Under the pieces are notes generated by a model. The model was given only the letters and a program-made list of their open reading frames with translations. It was not told the DNA's origin and ran no database searches. Positions 1 to 9,470 of a stretch of 25,745 nt of DNA are shown piece after piece. Each line of letters opens with the position of its first letter. Position 1 is the first letter of the stretch. Made by a program: the position numbers and the translations under genes. This stretch comes from Folioceros fuciformis (taxonomy: Eukaryota; Anthocerotophyta; Anthocerotopsida; Anthocerotales): assembly GCA_049999805.1 (NCBI GenBank), contig JBNGIO010005735.1, positions 1 to 25,745 of the forward strand. The letters are read 5' to 3'.

Positions 1-380
1 CTCCAAAACCCCATGGTCCAAGGAGTTCTTGTGTATAAATACTCCTGTTTATTCTCAACCTAAGTCGCTTTCTCCTTCACTTCACAAAAAAAACCAAAGT
101 CCACCAAATCTGTCACTCAGGAAGGGGGTTCGCAATATTTTTTCCTCTACACATGCCTGATCGGAGCTAGAGGGGAGCCCTTGAATCCATCATCAAGTTG
201 ATTGAGTCCGATCCTCCATCTATAACAGCGAGGAACCCCATCGCTCCTTTATGGGAATGAAACCCAATGTCTCAACGATAGTGGGATAAGTGTGGCCACT
301 AAAGGTCGAACCCATTGGCAAACAATGCCCGGGGTTTTGCTACCACACTCGCCTAGCTCTAAGAGTAGAAGGAGCTGCTA
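1..380. other. Unassigned left-edge sequence beyond the Copia-1 RNase H
   Basis: The minus-strand RNase H reading ends at a stop at 378-380. Further left no protein family is recognised. This stretch should hold the 3' end of Copia-1 (polypurine tract and 3' LTR), but I see no match to the 5' LTR at 5427-5603, so the element is either rearranged here or its 3' LTR lies outside the window. A TATA-like TATAAAT lies near 35-41 on the plus strand; its role is unknown. Confidence 0.4.
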
Positions 381-578
381 GAGTCTGTCTTTGCATGCAT
401 GGGTTAATGAGCAATACTCAGCCTCGGTTGAGCTAATTACCACTACCTGCTGCCGCTTACTACTCCAACTTGTTGCTATGCCTCCAAGTAGATATACATA
501 GCTACGTGTACTCTTTCTATCAGCAATGTTGCCTGCCCAATCGGCATCGTTAAAGCCTTCAAGTTGTAGAGGCTCTCC
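381..578 (-). pseudogene. Copia-1 RNase H remnant
   Basis: This reads on in the same frame after the TAA at 579-581 that ends the RT frame. Recognisable copia RNase H blocks are GFNDADWAGN, DRKST, a LGG..TSW..K segment and SSTEAEY. The Asp of DADW and the Glu of STEAEY, expected in the active site, are still present. The reading ends at a TAG at 378-380 after THACKD, before the usual C-terminal part of the domain. In an active element this enzyme degrades the RNA strand of the RNA/DNA hybrid. Here it is separated from RT by a nonsense codon and truncated. Confidence 0.82.
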
Positions 579-1640
579 TTACTTGATGTGTGATTGGTAA
601 AGCAACCCTAGATCCGAGGTTGCTCTTAAGTATTTGAATATCCTCTTAACTGCCTTCCAATGAGCTTGAGTAGGAGGCGATAAGAACTGTGACAGGGCTC
701 CCAGTGAATATGATAGGTCTGGTCTAGTGCATGCCATAAGGTACATAAGGCTACCTATGGCGGAAGAGTAAGGAGGAGGAGTAGTGTGTGAAATGTGATC
801 TTGTTGGTCTAGTTCCTTGCTCAACTTAAGGTTAATCTCCAGTGGTGTTGAGATAGGTTTAACCTCTAACACCTTAAACTTAGTTAGAATCTCTTGAATA
901 TACTTAGATTGGTGAATAAGAATGCTTCTAGCCTTTCTATCCCTTAGAACTTGAATGCCTAAGCAAAAAGTAAGATCTCTACAAGTAGTCATAGAGAAAC
1001 GTTTAGCTAGCATAAATCTAGTCTCTTCTAATATGGTCTTAGTGTTAGGCATAAGGACTATATCATCTACATATACTCCTGAGACAATAAAGTGAGCATA
1101 TGATCTTTTGATATAAATATTACTATCTAAGTTCAACTTAGTAAAACGTAGTTTCTTAAGACTAATATCTAACTTGGAGTACCATTTCATTGCACTCTGC
1201 TTAAGTCCATAAAAGGATTTTAGTAATAGGCAAACATTGTGCTTTGCTCTATCTTTGACAATTATTCCCTCAGGAATCTCCATGTAAATGGTGTGGTCAA
1301 GGTCACCATATAGAAGAGCTATCTTGATGTCAATTTGCATTAATTCATAGTTATGGTGAGATCTAAAGCTTAAAGAATCCTAAGTAAGGTTATCTTAAGT
1401 ACAAGACTAAAAGTTTTGTCATAATCGAATCCGTACTTCCGATAATATCCTTTTGCCACTAGTCTAGCTTTATATCTTTCTATGCTACGGTCAACATTTA
1501 ACTTAATTTTAAAAGTCCACTTAGAACCTACTAATTTTCTATCCTTAGGTAGACTAGTTACGGTCCAAGTCTTATTAGCTTGTAGGGATTATAATTTTGA
1601 TTTAATTGCCTTTTTCCAGTGTTCCTTTTGTAGGCATATC
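579..1640 (-). pseudogene. Copia-1 reverse transcriptase
   Basis: From about 1640 downward the minus strand reads HWKKAIKSKL, a stop, then NKTW...[10 protein letters not shown]...[10 protein letters not shown]...FDYDKTF, the RVT_2 N-terminal blocks. Around 1345-1390 the frame changes, and from 1340 an uninterrupted reading gives QIDIKIALLYGDL (first catalytic Asp region), PEGI, KSFYGLKQS, the active site YVDDIVL, CLGIQV, then the copia C-terminal signature with SLMYL, TRPDL and LSQFLSPP, ending at TAA 579-581. Catalytic Asp residues remain, but a premature stop and at least one frameshift separate the two halves. It is more AT-rich than the gag side. Confidence 0.9.
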
Positions 1641-2552
1641 ATGGCTTCCTGATAATTGGCTCGAACAAATCGATCTATGGCTGCATTGAGGCAATAGGCT
1701 GAAGTGTTCTTAGGGTCCCTCCAATTAGTGGGGGGGAATATCTATTAATTATATCTACATTATGTCTTTGAGGACGTCTGCCTCTTGTGTCTTGTTGTGG
1801 AGTGTCTTGAATGTCCTCATGAAGAGGATCTTCATTAGCTTGAGTATATGTAGGTTGGATGATGGAGTTAGGATCATTATTTAAATTAAAATACAATTTC
1901 CTACTTGCTTTTGGGGTCCCCGGTCGAGGGTGAGAGCAAGGCATCAAGTTGTGTGGCCGAGAGTTGCCCCGCGCGTCTATCCTGAATGCTTGGTAAAAAA
2001 TACTCGTATCCACCGGTTCATGATGGCCGTGAGGGCATGCTCCCGAGGATGTGCCACCGTTGTGCGGATCTGGATGGCTGATTGCTTGCTGGGGGCGTGC
2101 TCCTCGTCGTGTGTAGACGCGCGGGCTTGCTGCTAATGAATGCGTGCCTGTTGAGTGCCCTCCGTGCTGGAAATGTCGCTTGCTGTCCTCATCCTGAAGC
2201 GCTTTGGGCCTGCTATTCCCCCATCGACTTGAGGGCTGAAGATGTTGGAGCTTGAGAACGTTTCTGCAGGTAAGGAGGAGTTGAGCTCGTTGTCCATAAA
2301 ATCGCCAAAGAGGATTGATGGAGTTGCTGCTGCAAGCTGAGGCAAAGGGCTTGGCTTTGGTGTAGGTGTAGCTAGTGGCACGAGCTGGGCGGGTGGCTGT
2401 GGTTGAGCGTGCGGGTGAGGAGCCGGGAGATTGGATGGTTTAGGACTCATCTTCGTCACTGTCCTCAGGCTATGCAGTGGTGTCGCTGGAGGATTCTCCC
2501 ACTTTAGGGGTGTCCAGGATGTCCTCAAGGAATGTTACATCTCGAGAATAGG
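1641..2552 (-). pseudogene. Copia-1 integrase C-terminal tail and linker to RT
   Basis: After the integrase core the minus strand reads TYSRDVTFLEDILDTP, the typical end of the copia integrase GKGYKL-type region. A low-complexity Pro-rich stretch follows (about 2330-2430), then a tail ending near 1675 whose RGRRPQRHN and SPPLIGG pieces occupy the place of the variable copia integrase-RT linker. Two overlapping open stretches in different frames (2133-2528 and 1675-2013) show that the reading frame has shifted. The junction into RT is visible as AIDRFVRANYQEAM shortly before HWKKA. No enzymatic role is expected for this linker. Confidence 0.65.
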
Positions 2553-3343
2553 TCAGTTTGTGTGTCTGCGGATGGATGAGTTTATAGCCTTTAATGCCTT
2601 CAGTGAATCCCACGAATAGGTATTTGCTGGCCCTTTCATCCAGCTTTGCTCTAACTGCTTTGGGTGTATGTACGTAAACAGGTGAGCCGAAAACTCTGAG
2701 GGTAGAGAGATTTGGCCTGTGCCCCGTCCAAGCTTCATATGGAGTACCTTAAGGTAGTGCTGTAGTGAGTCCTGTTGATAATATACACAGTGTGTCCCAT
2801 GGCCTCTGACCAGTAACTTTTGGAAAGCTGTACGTGGATAAGCATAGACAATCCGTGATTTTCAACTGTTTAGTTCATTCTCTTCGCCACTCCATTTTGT
2901 TGGGAGGTGTGTGGAGTGGTTACTTGACGATTGATCCCGTGTTCCCTGCAGAACTCTAAGAATAGGCTAGAGCCATACTCGCCGCCTCCATCAGATCATA
3001 AGGAAAGGATGGACTCACCTGCTTGTTTTTCAACCCATGTCTTGTAGTCTTTAAAGCATGTCAATGCCTAGCTTTTATGTTTGAGGAAATATATGACAGT
3101 GAATCTTGTTAGGTCATCTATTATGAGCACAAAGTACAGGTAGCCATGGAGGGACCTCTTGAAGGGTCCGCACAAGTATGAATGGACTAATTGGAGCCAT
3201 TTGCTAGCTCTTGTTGTAGGGCCCTTCGGGAAGGGAGACCGCTAGCTCTTGCCGAGTGAGCAAGTTGAGCATATGCCGAAATCTTCAACTCGGGTGAGTG
3301 ATATGTTGTCAGCTGCTTCGGTCTCGAGCATGTTTTGCATCCG
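2553..3343 (-). pseudogene. Copia-1 integrase core, catalytically dead
   Basis: On the minus strand the zinc-binding Cys pair is seen as ICSTCSLGK. The rve core then reads LVHSYLCGPF, IIDDLTRF, SDGGGEY, HTSQQNGVAKRM and SYWSEAMGHTVYIINR, followed by LRVFGSPVYVHTPK and GIKGYKL. Two of the three DDE residues are gone: the first Asp is Tyr (codon 3176-3178) and the Glu of the usual GVAER block is Lys (codon 2882-2884). Stops interrupt the reading, including TGA at 2996-2998 just before SDGGGEY and a TAA right after KRMN. The family joins cDNA to host DNA; this copy cannot. Confidence 0.9.
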
Positions 3344-3829
3344 CTACAGGTGCATGTGTCCCAATCTAGCGTGCCATAAGAAGGTCTGATTTTGTGAGTG
3401 GTTGTTGGTGGCTGCAGCTAGGGATGATGGTGGTGCCCGGGGTATAGCTACATCTAGTTGGTACAAGTCGTCATTTTGTAAGGCTCCTGTAGCAAGGAGT
3501 TCCCCTTGTGGGGTTTCAATGATGCAGCAACCATCCCTGAAGCATACATAACAGCTTAATTCATCTACCTTTCTAATTGAGAAGAGGTTCTTTGTAAGCC
3601 CTGGTACATGAAGAACGTCTGAGATGTGCAAGGTAGATGCTGTTTTAAGGTTAAGTTTGACGGACCCATGACCCTGTATTTTGTGCCTAGAATCATCTCC
3701 AAGACTAATGTACTGAGGTGGCTGTGTAGGGTTGATCTCTATGAAGTATTCTAGGTTTGGTGTCATGTGCTGGGAGGCACCTGAGTCAATGTACCATGTG
3801 TGATGTCCCTGGGCTGCAAGATGCCACAT
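3344..3829 (-). pseudogene. Copia-1 protease and GAG-pre-integrase domain
   Basis: An open minus-strand reading of 161 residues begins MWHLAAQGHHTWYIDSGASQ, with the retropepsin active-site triplet DSG intact (residues 16-18) and HMTP after it. The block DVLHVPGLTKNLFSIRK is the standard end of the copia protease domain, and FLWHARLGHMHL near the C-terminus is the GAG-pre-integrase/HHCC His pair. The domain cleaves the polyprotein in an active element. It overlaps the gag reading by 44 bases in a +1 relative frame. Most copia elements use one continuous frame, so a small deletion is the likely cause. Confidence 0.9.
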
Positions 3830-4798
3830 AAGCTGTTGGATTAGAGGAACTTGGTTGATCTAGCTGATCTTGGGATGATTGAGGTGTGTGTGTTAAATAT
3901 GCTCTTGTATGTCTTTTCATTGTGAGGGCGAGTTGTACTGTTTGCTCACGTTGATGTTGTGGGTTGTTTCCACCTTGTCGTTTCCGACATTCCTCGTAGG
4001 TATGTCCTGGAATTTTACAGTACCCGCAGATGGGTTTCCAGGAGGGATTGTTGTATCCTCTTCCTCTATTAGGGTAAGTACCCTGATAATTGCCCCGTCC
4101 ATAGGGGTGTGGTTGTCCTCGCATGGCGCGGCCCCTGCCCCTGAATCTTCTAACTGTAAAATAGGCGCTGGAGGAAGCTTCACCAGCGTAAAAAGTGGTG
4201 GATAATTTGCGTCTTGCTTCTTCTGTTAGCATAGAGCTAATAACTTTGTTGACTGTCAGGAGAGTTACTCCTTGAAGGGATTGCACAGTACTAACCCAAG
4301 ACTCAAGCAGCATGGAAAGGAGTAGGACTGCAGAAAGATCTTGGGTAAGGACGAATCTAGTGTCCTTGAATTTTGTTGACCAGCTGCAGAAGGGCATAGC
4401 ATGTTGGTCGACGAGATTTCCCTTTTGCATGCATAGGCCGAAGAAGTGTTTGATGGTGTGTACGGTGTGCATAATATTTGTGGCTGCATAGATATTGTGC
4501 AATTGTTGCTAGGCAGTTGCTGCAGTGTCTATGTTTTCGATATGTTGGACATTCCCATGACGCATAGCCTGGATGATCATGTTGCTTGCTTGTTGATTGG
4601 CGTGTTTCCAATCCTCCTTTTCTTTTGCTATTCCGTTGGTTGGGTAGGCTATGGGAACAAGGGGGTTGCCTACGCCTTCTACATAGCCCCATAACTTTCT
4701 CTCCTTTAGGATGTTTGTAATCCTGAATTTCCATGTTGGAAAGTTCTGTTGCTGACCATCGAACTTGTCTTCTTTCCCAAGCTAGTGTGGGAGGACAT
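3786..4798 (-). pseudogene. Copia-1 gag with zinc knuckle
   Basis: The likely gag start is the ATG at 4796-4798, followed by KFDGQQQNFPTWKFRI and ILKERKLWGYVEG, the UBN2-type copia capsid start. An in-frame TAG at 4509-4511 interrupts it before QQLHNIYAATN. The reading then continues through TIKHFFGLCMQKG, LTQDLSAVLLLSMLLESW, an Arg/Gly-rich stretch and a perfect CX2CX4HX4C zinc knuckle (CGYCKIPGHTYEEC, about 3975-4020). It ends at 3786. Gag forms the virus-like particle and binds element RNA. With one nonsense codon it is a near-complete pseudogene. Confidence 0.88.
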
Positions 4799-4804
4799 GA
4801 CGTT

Positions 4805-5092
4805 CTATACGTTGAAGACAATGTTTCTAATTATACTGGATACATCTAACTGCATGGTGAGGACAATTCTGTAAGTTCGTTGAGGGAATTCGATAAGGAA
4901 ATATGGTTCGTCTAGAGTGTTGATTTTCTGTATTATTGAGGTTTGTGTTTCTTGGATTTCCTTTGTAGATGGGAGTCTAAAGAGGTTGTGCTGTCTACAT
5001 AGAGAACTGAGGTGAGAGATTACTTGCTCCTTGACATTTGTGACTGAGATGGGAGCGATGATGTTTAGACATGTGGTAAATTCCCTTTTCAT
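4805..5092 (-). pseudogene. Open stretch upstream of Copia-1 gag (possible N-terminal gag extension)
   Basis: A 95-codon reading on the minus strand starts with ATG at 5092 and ends at a TAG (4805-4807). It is in the same frame as gag, whose first recognisable ATG comes two codons after that stop. It either is a separate leader ORF or was once the N-terminus of a longer gag that acquired a nonsense codon. I recognise no domain. The sequence is unremarkable apart from a mixed polar segment, EIQETQTSIIQKINTL. Copia gag normally starts close to the FDG...W block, so an extension of this size would be unusual. Confidence 0.4.
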
Positions 5093-5414
5093 TGTTGGCG
5101 GAAGAGATATTCTACCTGGATGTATGGGAAGTCATAATCATTAGGTTTTAGGTGACCTCTAAGGAGTAGTTCTTCGCCAATTAAAAGTAGGACACTGCAG
5201 GTCTTGAACCAGCCGTAATGCTAGAGGTTTCCTGTGCCTCTTTGAGGTATCGAATCTCTCTATTGGACCTTTGCCATTCAAGGTATGTAGCTTATTTTTC
5301 TGCTTTCTTTGCGAGGCATCTTCGCCTCTGATCACCAGGCATTAGGTCGCAATTGGCGGGGCATTATGGTGTGGCTGGTATGGATGCTATCGGTGATCAA
5401 AGGGCAGGAATCCT

Positions 5415-5426
5415 GCTCTAATACCA
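5415..5426 (-). other. Copia-1 primer-binding site (initiator tRNA-Met type)
   Basis: The minus strand reads TGGTATTAGAGC, one base different from the plant tRNA-iMet PBS TGGTATCAGAGC. It begins immediately inside the 5' LTR, as expected for reverse-transcription priming. Confidence 0.85.
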
Positions 5427-5603
5427 TGTGATTGTCAGGATTAGATGTGCATTGAAACCTGATCGTTAAGTACAAAGGTGAAACGCTGCAAGGGTACGCT
5501 TAACTGTTCGACTTTTGGTATCGGTCTGTAGACCGAATTGTGCCCTAACCTAGGTAGATATGCATTAATAATAGATATGTTGGCGTGCAGAACTCTCCTC
5601 ACA
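5427..5603 (-). repeat. Copia-1 5' LTR, 177 bp
   Basis: The boundary next to the PBS is fixed. The plus strand starts TGTGA at 5427 and ends TCACA at 5603, giving a perfect 5-bp terminal inverted repeat of the TG...CA type. Beyond 5603 the sequence is gypsy integrase coding sequence. The partner LTR is not found at the left of the window, so only one end can be checked. Adjacent bases 5604-5608 (AGCCT) would be the target-site duplication if this is the real end. Confidence 0.75.
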
Positions 5604-6430
5604 AGCCTCATGTGCTGCACTGCATCCGAGAAAGCTTCTCATTACTTCACATAGTTCAGTCACCTCATGTGCTGCACTGCATCCGAGAAAGCTTCTCATT
5701 TCTTCACATAGTTTAGTCACGACCTTGGTTCTCCTTCAAGAACATGCCACATGCCACATGCCAGGGGGTGGCAGGTTGCTTCCATGTACGAGCTTGAAGG
5801 GAGAGTACCATGTAGCAGAGTGCTTGGCTGAATTATATGCAAATTCAACCAATGGTAACGCCCCCTCCTACTTACTTTGCCTATGATGGCAATATGGTCG
5901 GAGTACGTCCTCCATTGTTTGGTTGAGTTTCTCGCTTGCTCCATCAGATTGAGGATGATATGTTGAGCCCATACATTGCTTCACTCCCATGCTTCTGCAT
6001 AATGCTTTCTAGAATTCTGAGGTGAACTTGGAGTCACGATCTGAAATCACCTCTTGTGGCATGCCATGCAACCTCACAACTTCATGGAGAAAGATTGGTG
6101 CTAGTTGCCTTGCCTTAACAGTCCCCTTGCATGGAATGAAATGTGCCATTTTAATTGCCTTGTCCATGCACACCCATATTGTGTCATTTCCTCGTTTTGT
6201 TTTGGGCAGGGATGTGACAAAATCACATGCCATGCTCTTCCACTTCCCATCTGGAACTTCAAGCGGCGTCAATAGACCTGCTGGTCTTTTTAGCTCAACC
6301 TTTGTCTGTTGGCAGGGAAGACAACTCTTCACATGTTGCATAGTGTCTCTTCTCATGCCCTTCCACCACACTCTCTTTCAGCCTCTCATAGCTCTTGTTT
6401 ATTCCCATGTGTCCAGCAATTGGGGCGTTG
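5604..6430 (-). pseudogene. Gypsy integrase
   Basis: The minus strand reads IAGHMGINKSYERLKES, then VWWKGMRRDTMQHVKSC and CQQ (HHCC zinc-binding region). The rve core follows with MACDFVTSLPKTKRG (first Asp), FIPCKG, VRLHGMPQEVISDRDSKF (second Asp) and TYHPQSDGASEKLNQT (third acid, in a diverged context), then LVEFAYNSAKHSATW and SPFKLVHG. The recognisable core triad is still present, but a stop follows HHRQSK, another follows HVACS, and the frame changes near 6370-6430. The tail carries the 19-codon duplication and ends at the Copia-1 LTR; no chromodomain is visible. Confidence 0.9.
5606..5719. repeat. 57-bp direct tandem duplication inside gypsy integrase tail
   Basis: Copy 1 is 5606-5662 and copy 2 is 5663-5719, differing at about two positions. 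On the minus strand the unit is exactly 19 codons, reading TKLCEVMRSFLGCSAAHEV, so the duplication preserves the gypsy frame. It lies directly beside the Copia-1 LTR end. Each unit contains a short palindrome, GAGAAAGCTTCTC. Confidence 0.9.
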
Positions 6431-6790
6431 TCTAGGATTCAACAGAGGTTGTTTGAAAAAACGCCGAAGGCTCCTATGGTTAGTGTAAACAGTGAACTCT
6501 AAACCTTACGGATAATGCCTCCAAGCTTTGAGGGCATGCACCACTACTAGCATCTCTTTGTCACGAGTTGTGTAATTCTTCTCTGCACCTTGTAGTTTCC
6601 TTGATAGGAAACTCACAGCCTTGCCCTCTTGCTGCAGAACAGCTCCCATTGCATAGTTTGAAGCATCTGTGCCGATTACAAGTGGCTTGCTCAAGTCCGG
6701 CAAGATGAGTGTGGCAGCTTGAGCTATAGCTTGCTTCAGTTCTTCAAAGGCTACAACTGCTTTGACTGATATTGGAAACTTGGCTGTTTT
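6431..6790 (-). pseudogene. Gypsy RNase H
   Basis: The reading AFEELKQAI, LILPDLSKPLVIGTDASN, AMGAVLQQEGKAVSFLSRKL, EKNYTTRDKEMLVVVHALKAWRHY is the gypsy RNase H fold with the Asp of TDAS and the Glu of DKEML. The frame ends near 6506, after which FTVYTNHRSLRRFF and LLNPRQR follow (the usual Asp of TDHKSL is Asn). Immediately after NPRQ the sequence jumps to the integrase zinc region, so the normal connector, including the DALSR-type segment, is deleted. Confidence 0.88.
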
Positions 6791-7500
6791 AATGGTACAA
6801 CCATCTTTGCATACCCAGGAATGAATGATTTTAACTGCACTGCCATTCCCAAAAATTGTTGCAGTTCGGAGAGGTTGCTGGGCAAAGGCCACTCTTGGAT
6901 GATTCTGACCTTCTCAAGGTCGACCTCGACTCCAGTAGCTGAAACTACGAATCCCAAGTAGTGTACCTTCTCTTTGAAAAAAATCACACTTTTGCCTCCT
7001 TGCAAACAGCCTGTGCTCTCTGAGGGCTGTTAACACTAACTTCAGGTGTTCCTTGTGCTCTTCTATGCTTGCAGAGTATATGAGGATGTCATCAACAAAA
7101 ACCTCCACAAACTTTCCCATGAAGCGCCGCGAAATCTTGGTCATGAGCATAGTGAAGCTAGCAGGGGCATTTGACATTCCAATTGGCAAGACCAAAATTG
7201 GTAGTGACCATACCGTGTGCGAAATGCAGACTTGAATTCCTTGCCAACCTTTTTTCGGAAATGGTGGAATCCACTCTGAAGGTTCACTTTGCTGAATACC
7301 TTGGCACCGACGAGATTATCCAGGATCTCGTCTACCCGAGGCATCTGGAACTTGTTCTTCACAATGGAAGCATTAAGACCTCTGTAATCTATGCACATTT
7401 CGATTTTACCATTACGCTGTTTGACAAACAGAACTTGTGCAGCGTAAGGCGAGAGTAACAGGTTGCTCCTCCTTGTACGACTAACTGCTTCCCTTTCCAC
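6791..7500 (-). pseudogene. Gypsy reverse transcriptase, first catalytic Asp lost
   Basis: The minus strand reads SPYAAQVLFVKQRNGKIEMC, IDYRGLNA, FQMPRVDEILDNLVGAKVFS, then KVNLQSGFHHF where the family has an Asp: Asn replaces this metal-binding residue. Next, LPIGMSNAPASFTMLM and the active site FVDDILIYS are intact, followed by HKEHLKLVL and YLGFVVSATGVEVDLEKVR. The frame breaks near the seven-A run at 6977-6983 and again around 6780-6830. The N-terminal fingers before SPYAA are missing, consistent with a deletion from protease to RT. Confidence 0.9.
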
Positions 7501-7816
7501 AGAAAAATCATTTAGTAATCATTTTGGGGTCTAATCTCCACAACCAGTCTTGGTCCAAGAGCACTTCATGTGACAGGGCGTCCCCCACTTTTAGCTTGAC
7601 TTGGTCTGTGTAGCCTTAGAAGCTAATTTCAGTCTGGACCTTGTGCATCGTCACCTTCTCAATTGCTCCATTGGCCAACTTCATGTGTTGTTGCGTTTCT
7701 GTCCAGTACCACTCCACTCCAACTGCATCCCTAGCTACGTTTGCACGCACATAGATGTGGGAGGAACCTTCATTGATAAGAAATGAGACCTTCTTGCTGC
7801 TAAGCTTCCCGTCCAT
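7501..7816 (-). pseudogene. Gypsy protease remnant
   Basis: The minus strand reads KKVSFLINEGSSHIYV, in the place of the ALIDSGASHNFI-type retropepsin motif; the catalytic Asp-Ser/Thr-Gly is now Asn-Glu-Gly. QHMKLANG and, after a stop near 7617, GDALSHEVLLDQDWLWRLDP follow, the usual region between gypsy protease and RT. A stop lies close to 7510. Without the active-site Asp this protease is dead. The assignment rests on motif spacing and position between gag and RT. Confidence 0.75.
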
Positions 7817-7949
7817 GGTCAGTGATTTGTGCTTGACGTGCTGATGAGCTGCTCTTCTCTCCCAAATTCATGCAATTCGCAATTTTTGACGCCTGCCCTC
7901 CTTTTGTTGCAGCGGGCTGGACCAATGGGCAATTCTCCTTGTCCTCCAA

Positions 7950-8900
7950 CTACATGACAGCGTTAACCATTGCCAACTGTGGAGCGCCCTTGGCGGCCAT
8001 TGCCGTTGCTTTCTTATTTTTCAGCCACTGGCCATAAAGATCGCCATAAGTGCAGCCATGGGAGATGTGATCCTTTCCTGCACATATGAAACAAGGCCCC
8101 CTGGCCATGAAATCCTTCTTTTCTGTCTCGTTCCGTTGCTTGAACTCTATTGGCTTCTGCTCAATTTGTTGGTTGACGTGAGCTATGGACCTAGCAACAT
8201 CTACCCTTGGCTTCCAAATGTTTCCTGGGTTGTACTTTGAGCTCGTCCCTTGAGCATGATACTGCATGTGAGGGTTAGAGGAAGGTTGCACTAGATTGCT
8301 TGTAGTTGTTGCTGCCGTTAGGGTTGGAGGCTTCACTCCATAATTCTCGATGTCTAGGGCTGCTTGCATCGCTTCTTCCACAAGAGGTACACTTCTTTTG
8401 CTTGATTCCTAGCTTGTACTCCAGTTTAATTGCATCACAATAACGCGCAAGCTTTGCCTCTTGCTCGAGGTCTGGCAACTTGAGCATGGTCCTCATGAAC
8501 TTGAGGTGAAATTCTTGCAGCGTCCCTGTATGCTTCGGAGCATCTAAGCACTCCAGCAACGCTCCTTGTGATCCTTCGGTAAAAAACTTCGAAGAAGCTC
8601 GGCCTTCATCACCTCCCAGCTCATGATCGGTGTCTTCTCTCCTCGTTGGCTAGCCTCCTTTCTGTTCTCCCACCATGCTCAAGCTAGATCACTTGTGTAG
8701 TGGGCAGCTAGGTCAATCTTCTCCTTTTCAGCCATGTTCATGGCCTCAAAATAAATTGAGAAAACTCTGGTCCACTCCTGCAACTTGGTTGGGCTACGGT
8801 CTTGACAGCTTAGAACTTCAAACTTGGTGCGCTTCCTCAAGTCAACATTCCTAGAAGGCTCGTGTCCCTTATCAAACAGTCAGCTCTCTTTGACAGTAAG
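7950..8900 (-). pseudogene. Gypsy gag (capsid region and zinc knuckle)
   Basis: From about 8800 the minus strand reads LQEWTRVFSIYFEAMNMAE, AAHYTSDLA, a stop, AWWENRKEASQ and LLRSFF, the Retrotrans_gag capsid block with its AWW motif. LECLDAPKHTGTLQEFHLKF and MLKLPDLEQEAKLARYCDAI follow. Near 8380-8400 the frame shifts, then a linker leads to the zinc knuckle CFICAGKDHISHGC (CX2CX4HX4C, about 8060-8100), ending at 7950. In an active copy Gag packages RNA. At least one stop and one frameshift break this one. Confidence 0.87.
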
Positions 8901-9470
8901 CTCAGCCACGGTTTAGGTCTGTGGTCTTGCATGTCTGGCTATTTGCAGCCTCCTTGCAATTTCAGCTATTTTGGGGTCCTCTTGTTCTTCTGGTGCTAGG
9001 GCTTGGACTCTGAATCTCAAGCTGTCATTGATGGCACCGGTGTGCTTGTTGCAGGGACAACATATTTGCTTGGAGTCGCAACTGGAGTGACCAGCTCGTT
9101 GCTGGCTTCAGCTCTCGTTGCCTTGGATCCATTGTGTACAGGAATGGGGGGCTCGGGCCTATGGCTCTCCTACCCTGATGCAGGTCTTTGTAAAGCTTGG
9201 TGGGTTTAGGGTTTAGGGTGCTATCTCCTGCTCTTAGTGCTATCTCCTGTTCGACGTTTTGGACACTAGCTCGGCCATCATTTTCTTGTGTTGGTTTCTT
9301 TGTTCTTGCAGAGAACGATGCAACACGAGCTGAGCCTCAACCTCGATCCGAGCTTGGTATGTTGTTGTGTCCATGGTTTCTGTCATACGCACTTCGGTAC
9401 CTCTTGTTTTCGGAATCCGTTCCTCAGATATGTGTGCTCCAACGGACGGGCCGATGTCGGGCAAGTGCAC
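8901..9470 (-). pseudogene. Probable N-terminal gag region of the gypsy element
   Basis: A 76-codon minus-strand reading (9240-9470) contains a Gln/Glu/Lys-rich, helix-prone segment with QLVLHRSLQEQRNQHKKMM. Further down, LAPEEQEDPKIAEIARRLQI and VDLRKRTKFEVL lead into the capsid block. This fits a gypsy gag N-terminus with coiled-coil character, upstream of the capsid in the expected place. The pieces are in different frames with stops between them. No diagnostic motif is present, so the call rests on position and composition. Confidence 0.5.

Larger units (their letters stand above)
381..5603 (-). mobile_element. Copia-1: degenerate Ty1/copia LTR retrotransposon
   Basis: On the minus strand the order is 5' LTR, tRNA-Met PBS, gag, protease, GAG-pre-integrase, integrase, reverse transcriptase, RNase H. 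This is the diagnostic Ty1/copia order, with integrase before RT. The pieces are collinear and unbroken by foreign DNA, so they form one insertion. All genes are damaged: stops in gag, integrase, RT and RNase H, frame changes between gag and protease and inside RT, and loss of integrase catalytic residues. The 5' LTR abuts gypsy integrase sequence at 5604, suggesting insertion into that element. It cannot move by itself. Confidence 0.9.

Noticed and set aside
579-1340. Copia-1 RT as an active gene because YVDD is intact
   Set aside because: The N-terminal part is in another frame and carries a stop, and the rest of the element is inactivated.
3786-3829. A possible programmed +1 frameshift where Copia-1 gag and protease overlap
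   Set aside because: The element has many other inactivating changes and copia elements usually use one frame; no slippery site is evident. A one-base deletion explains it.
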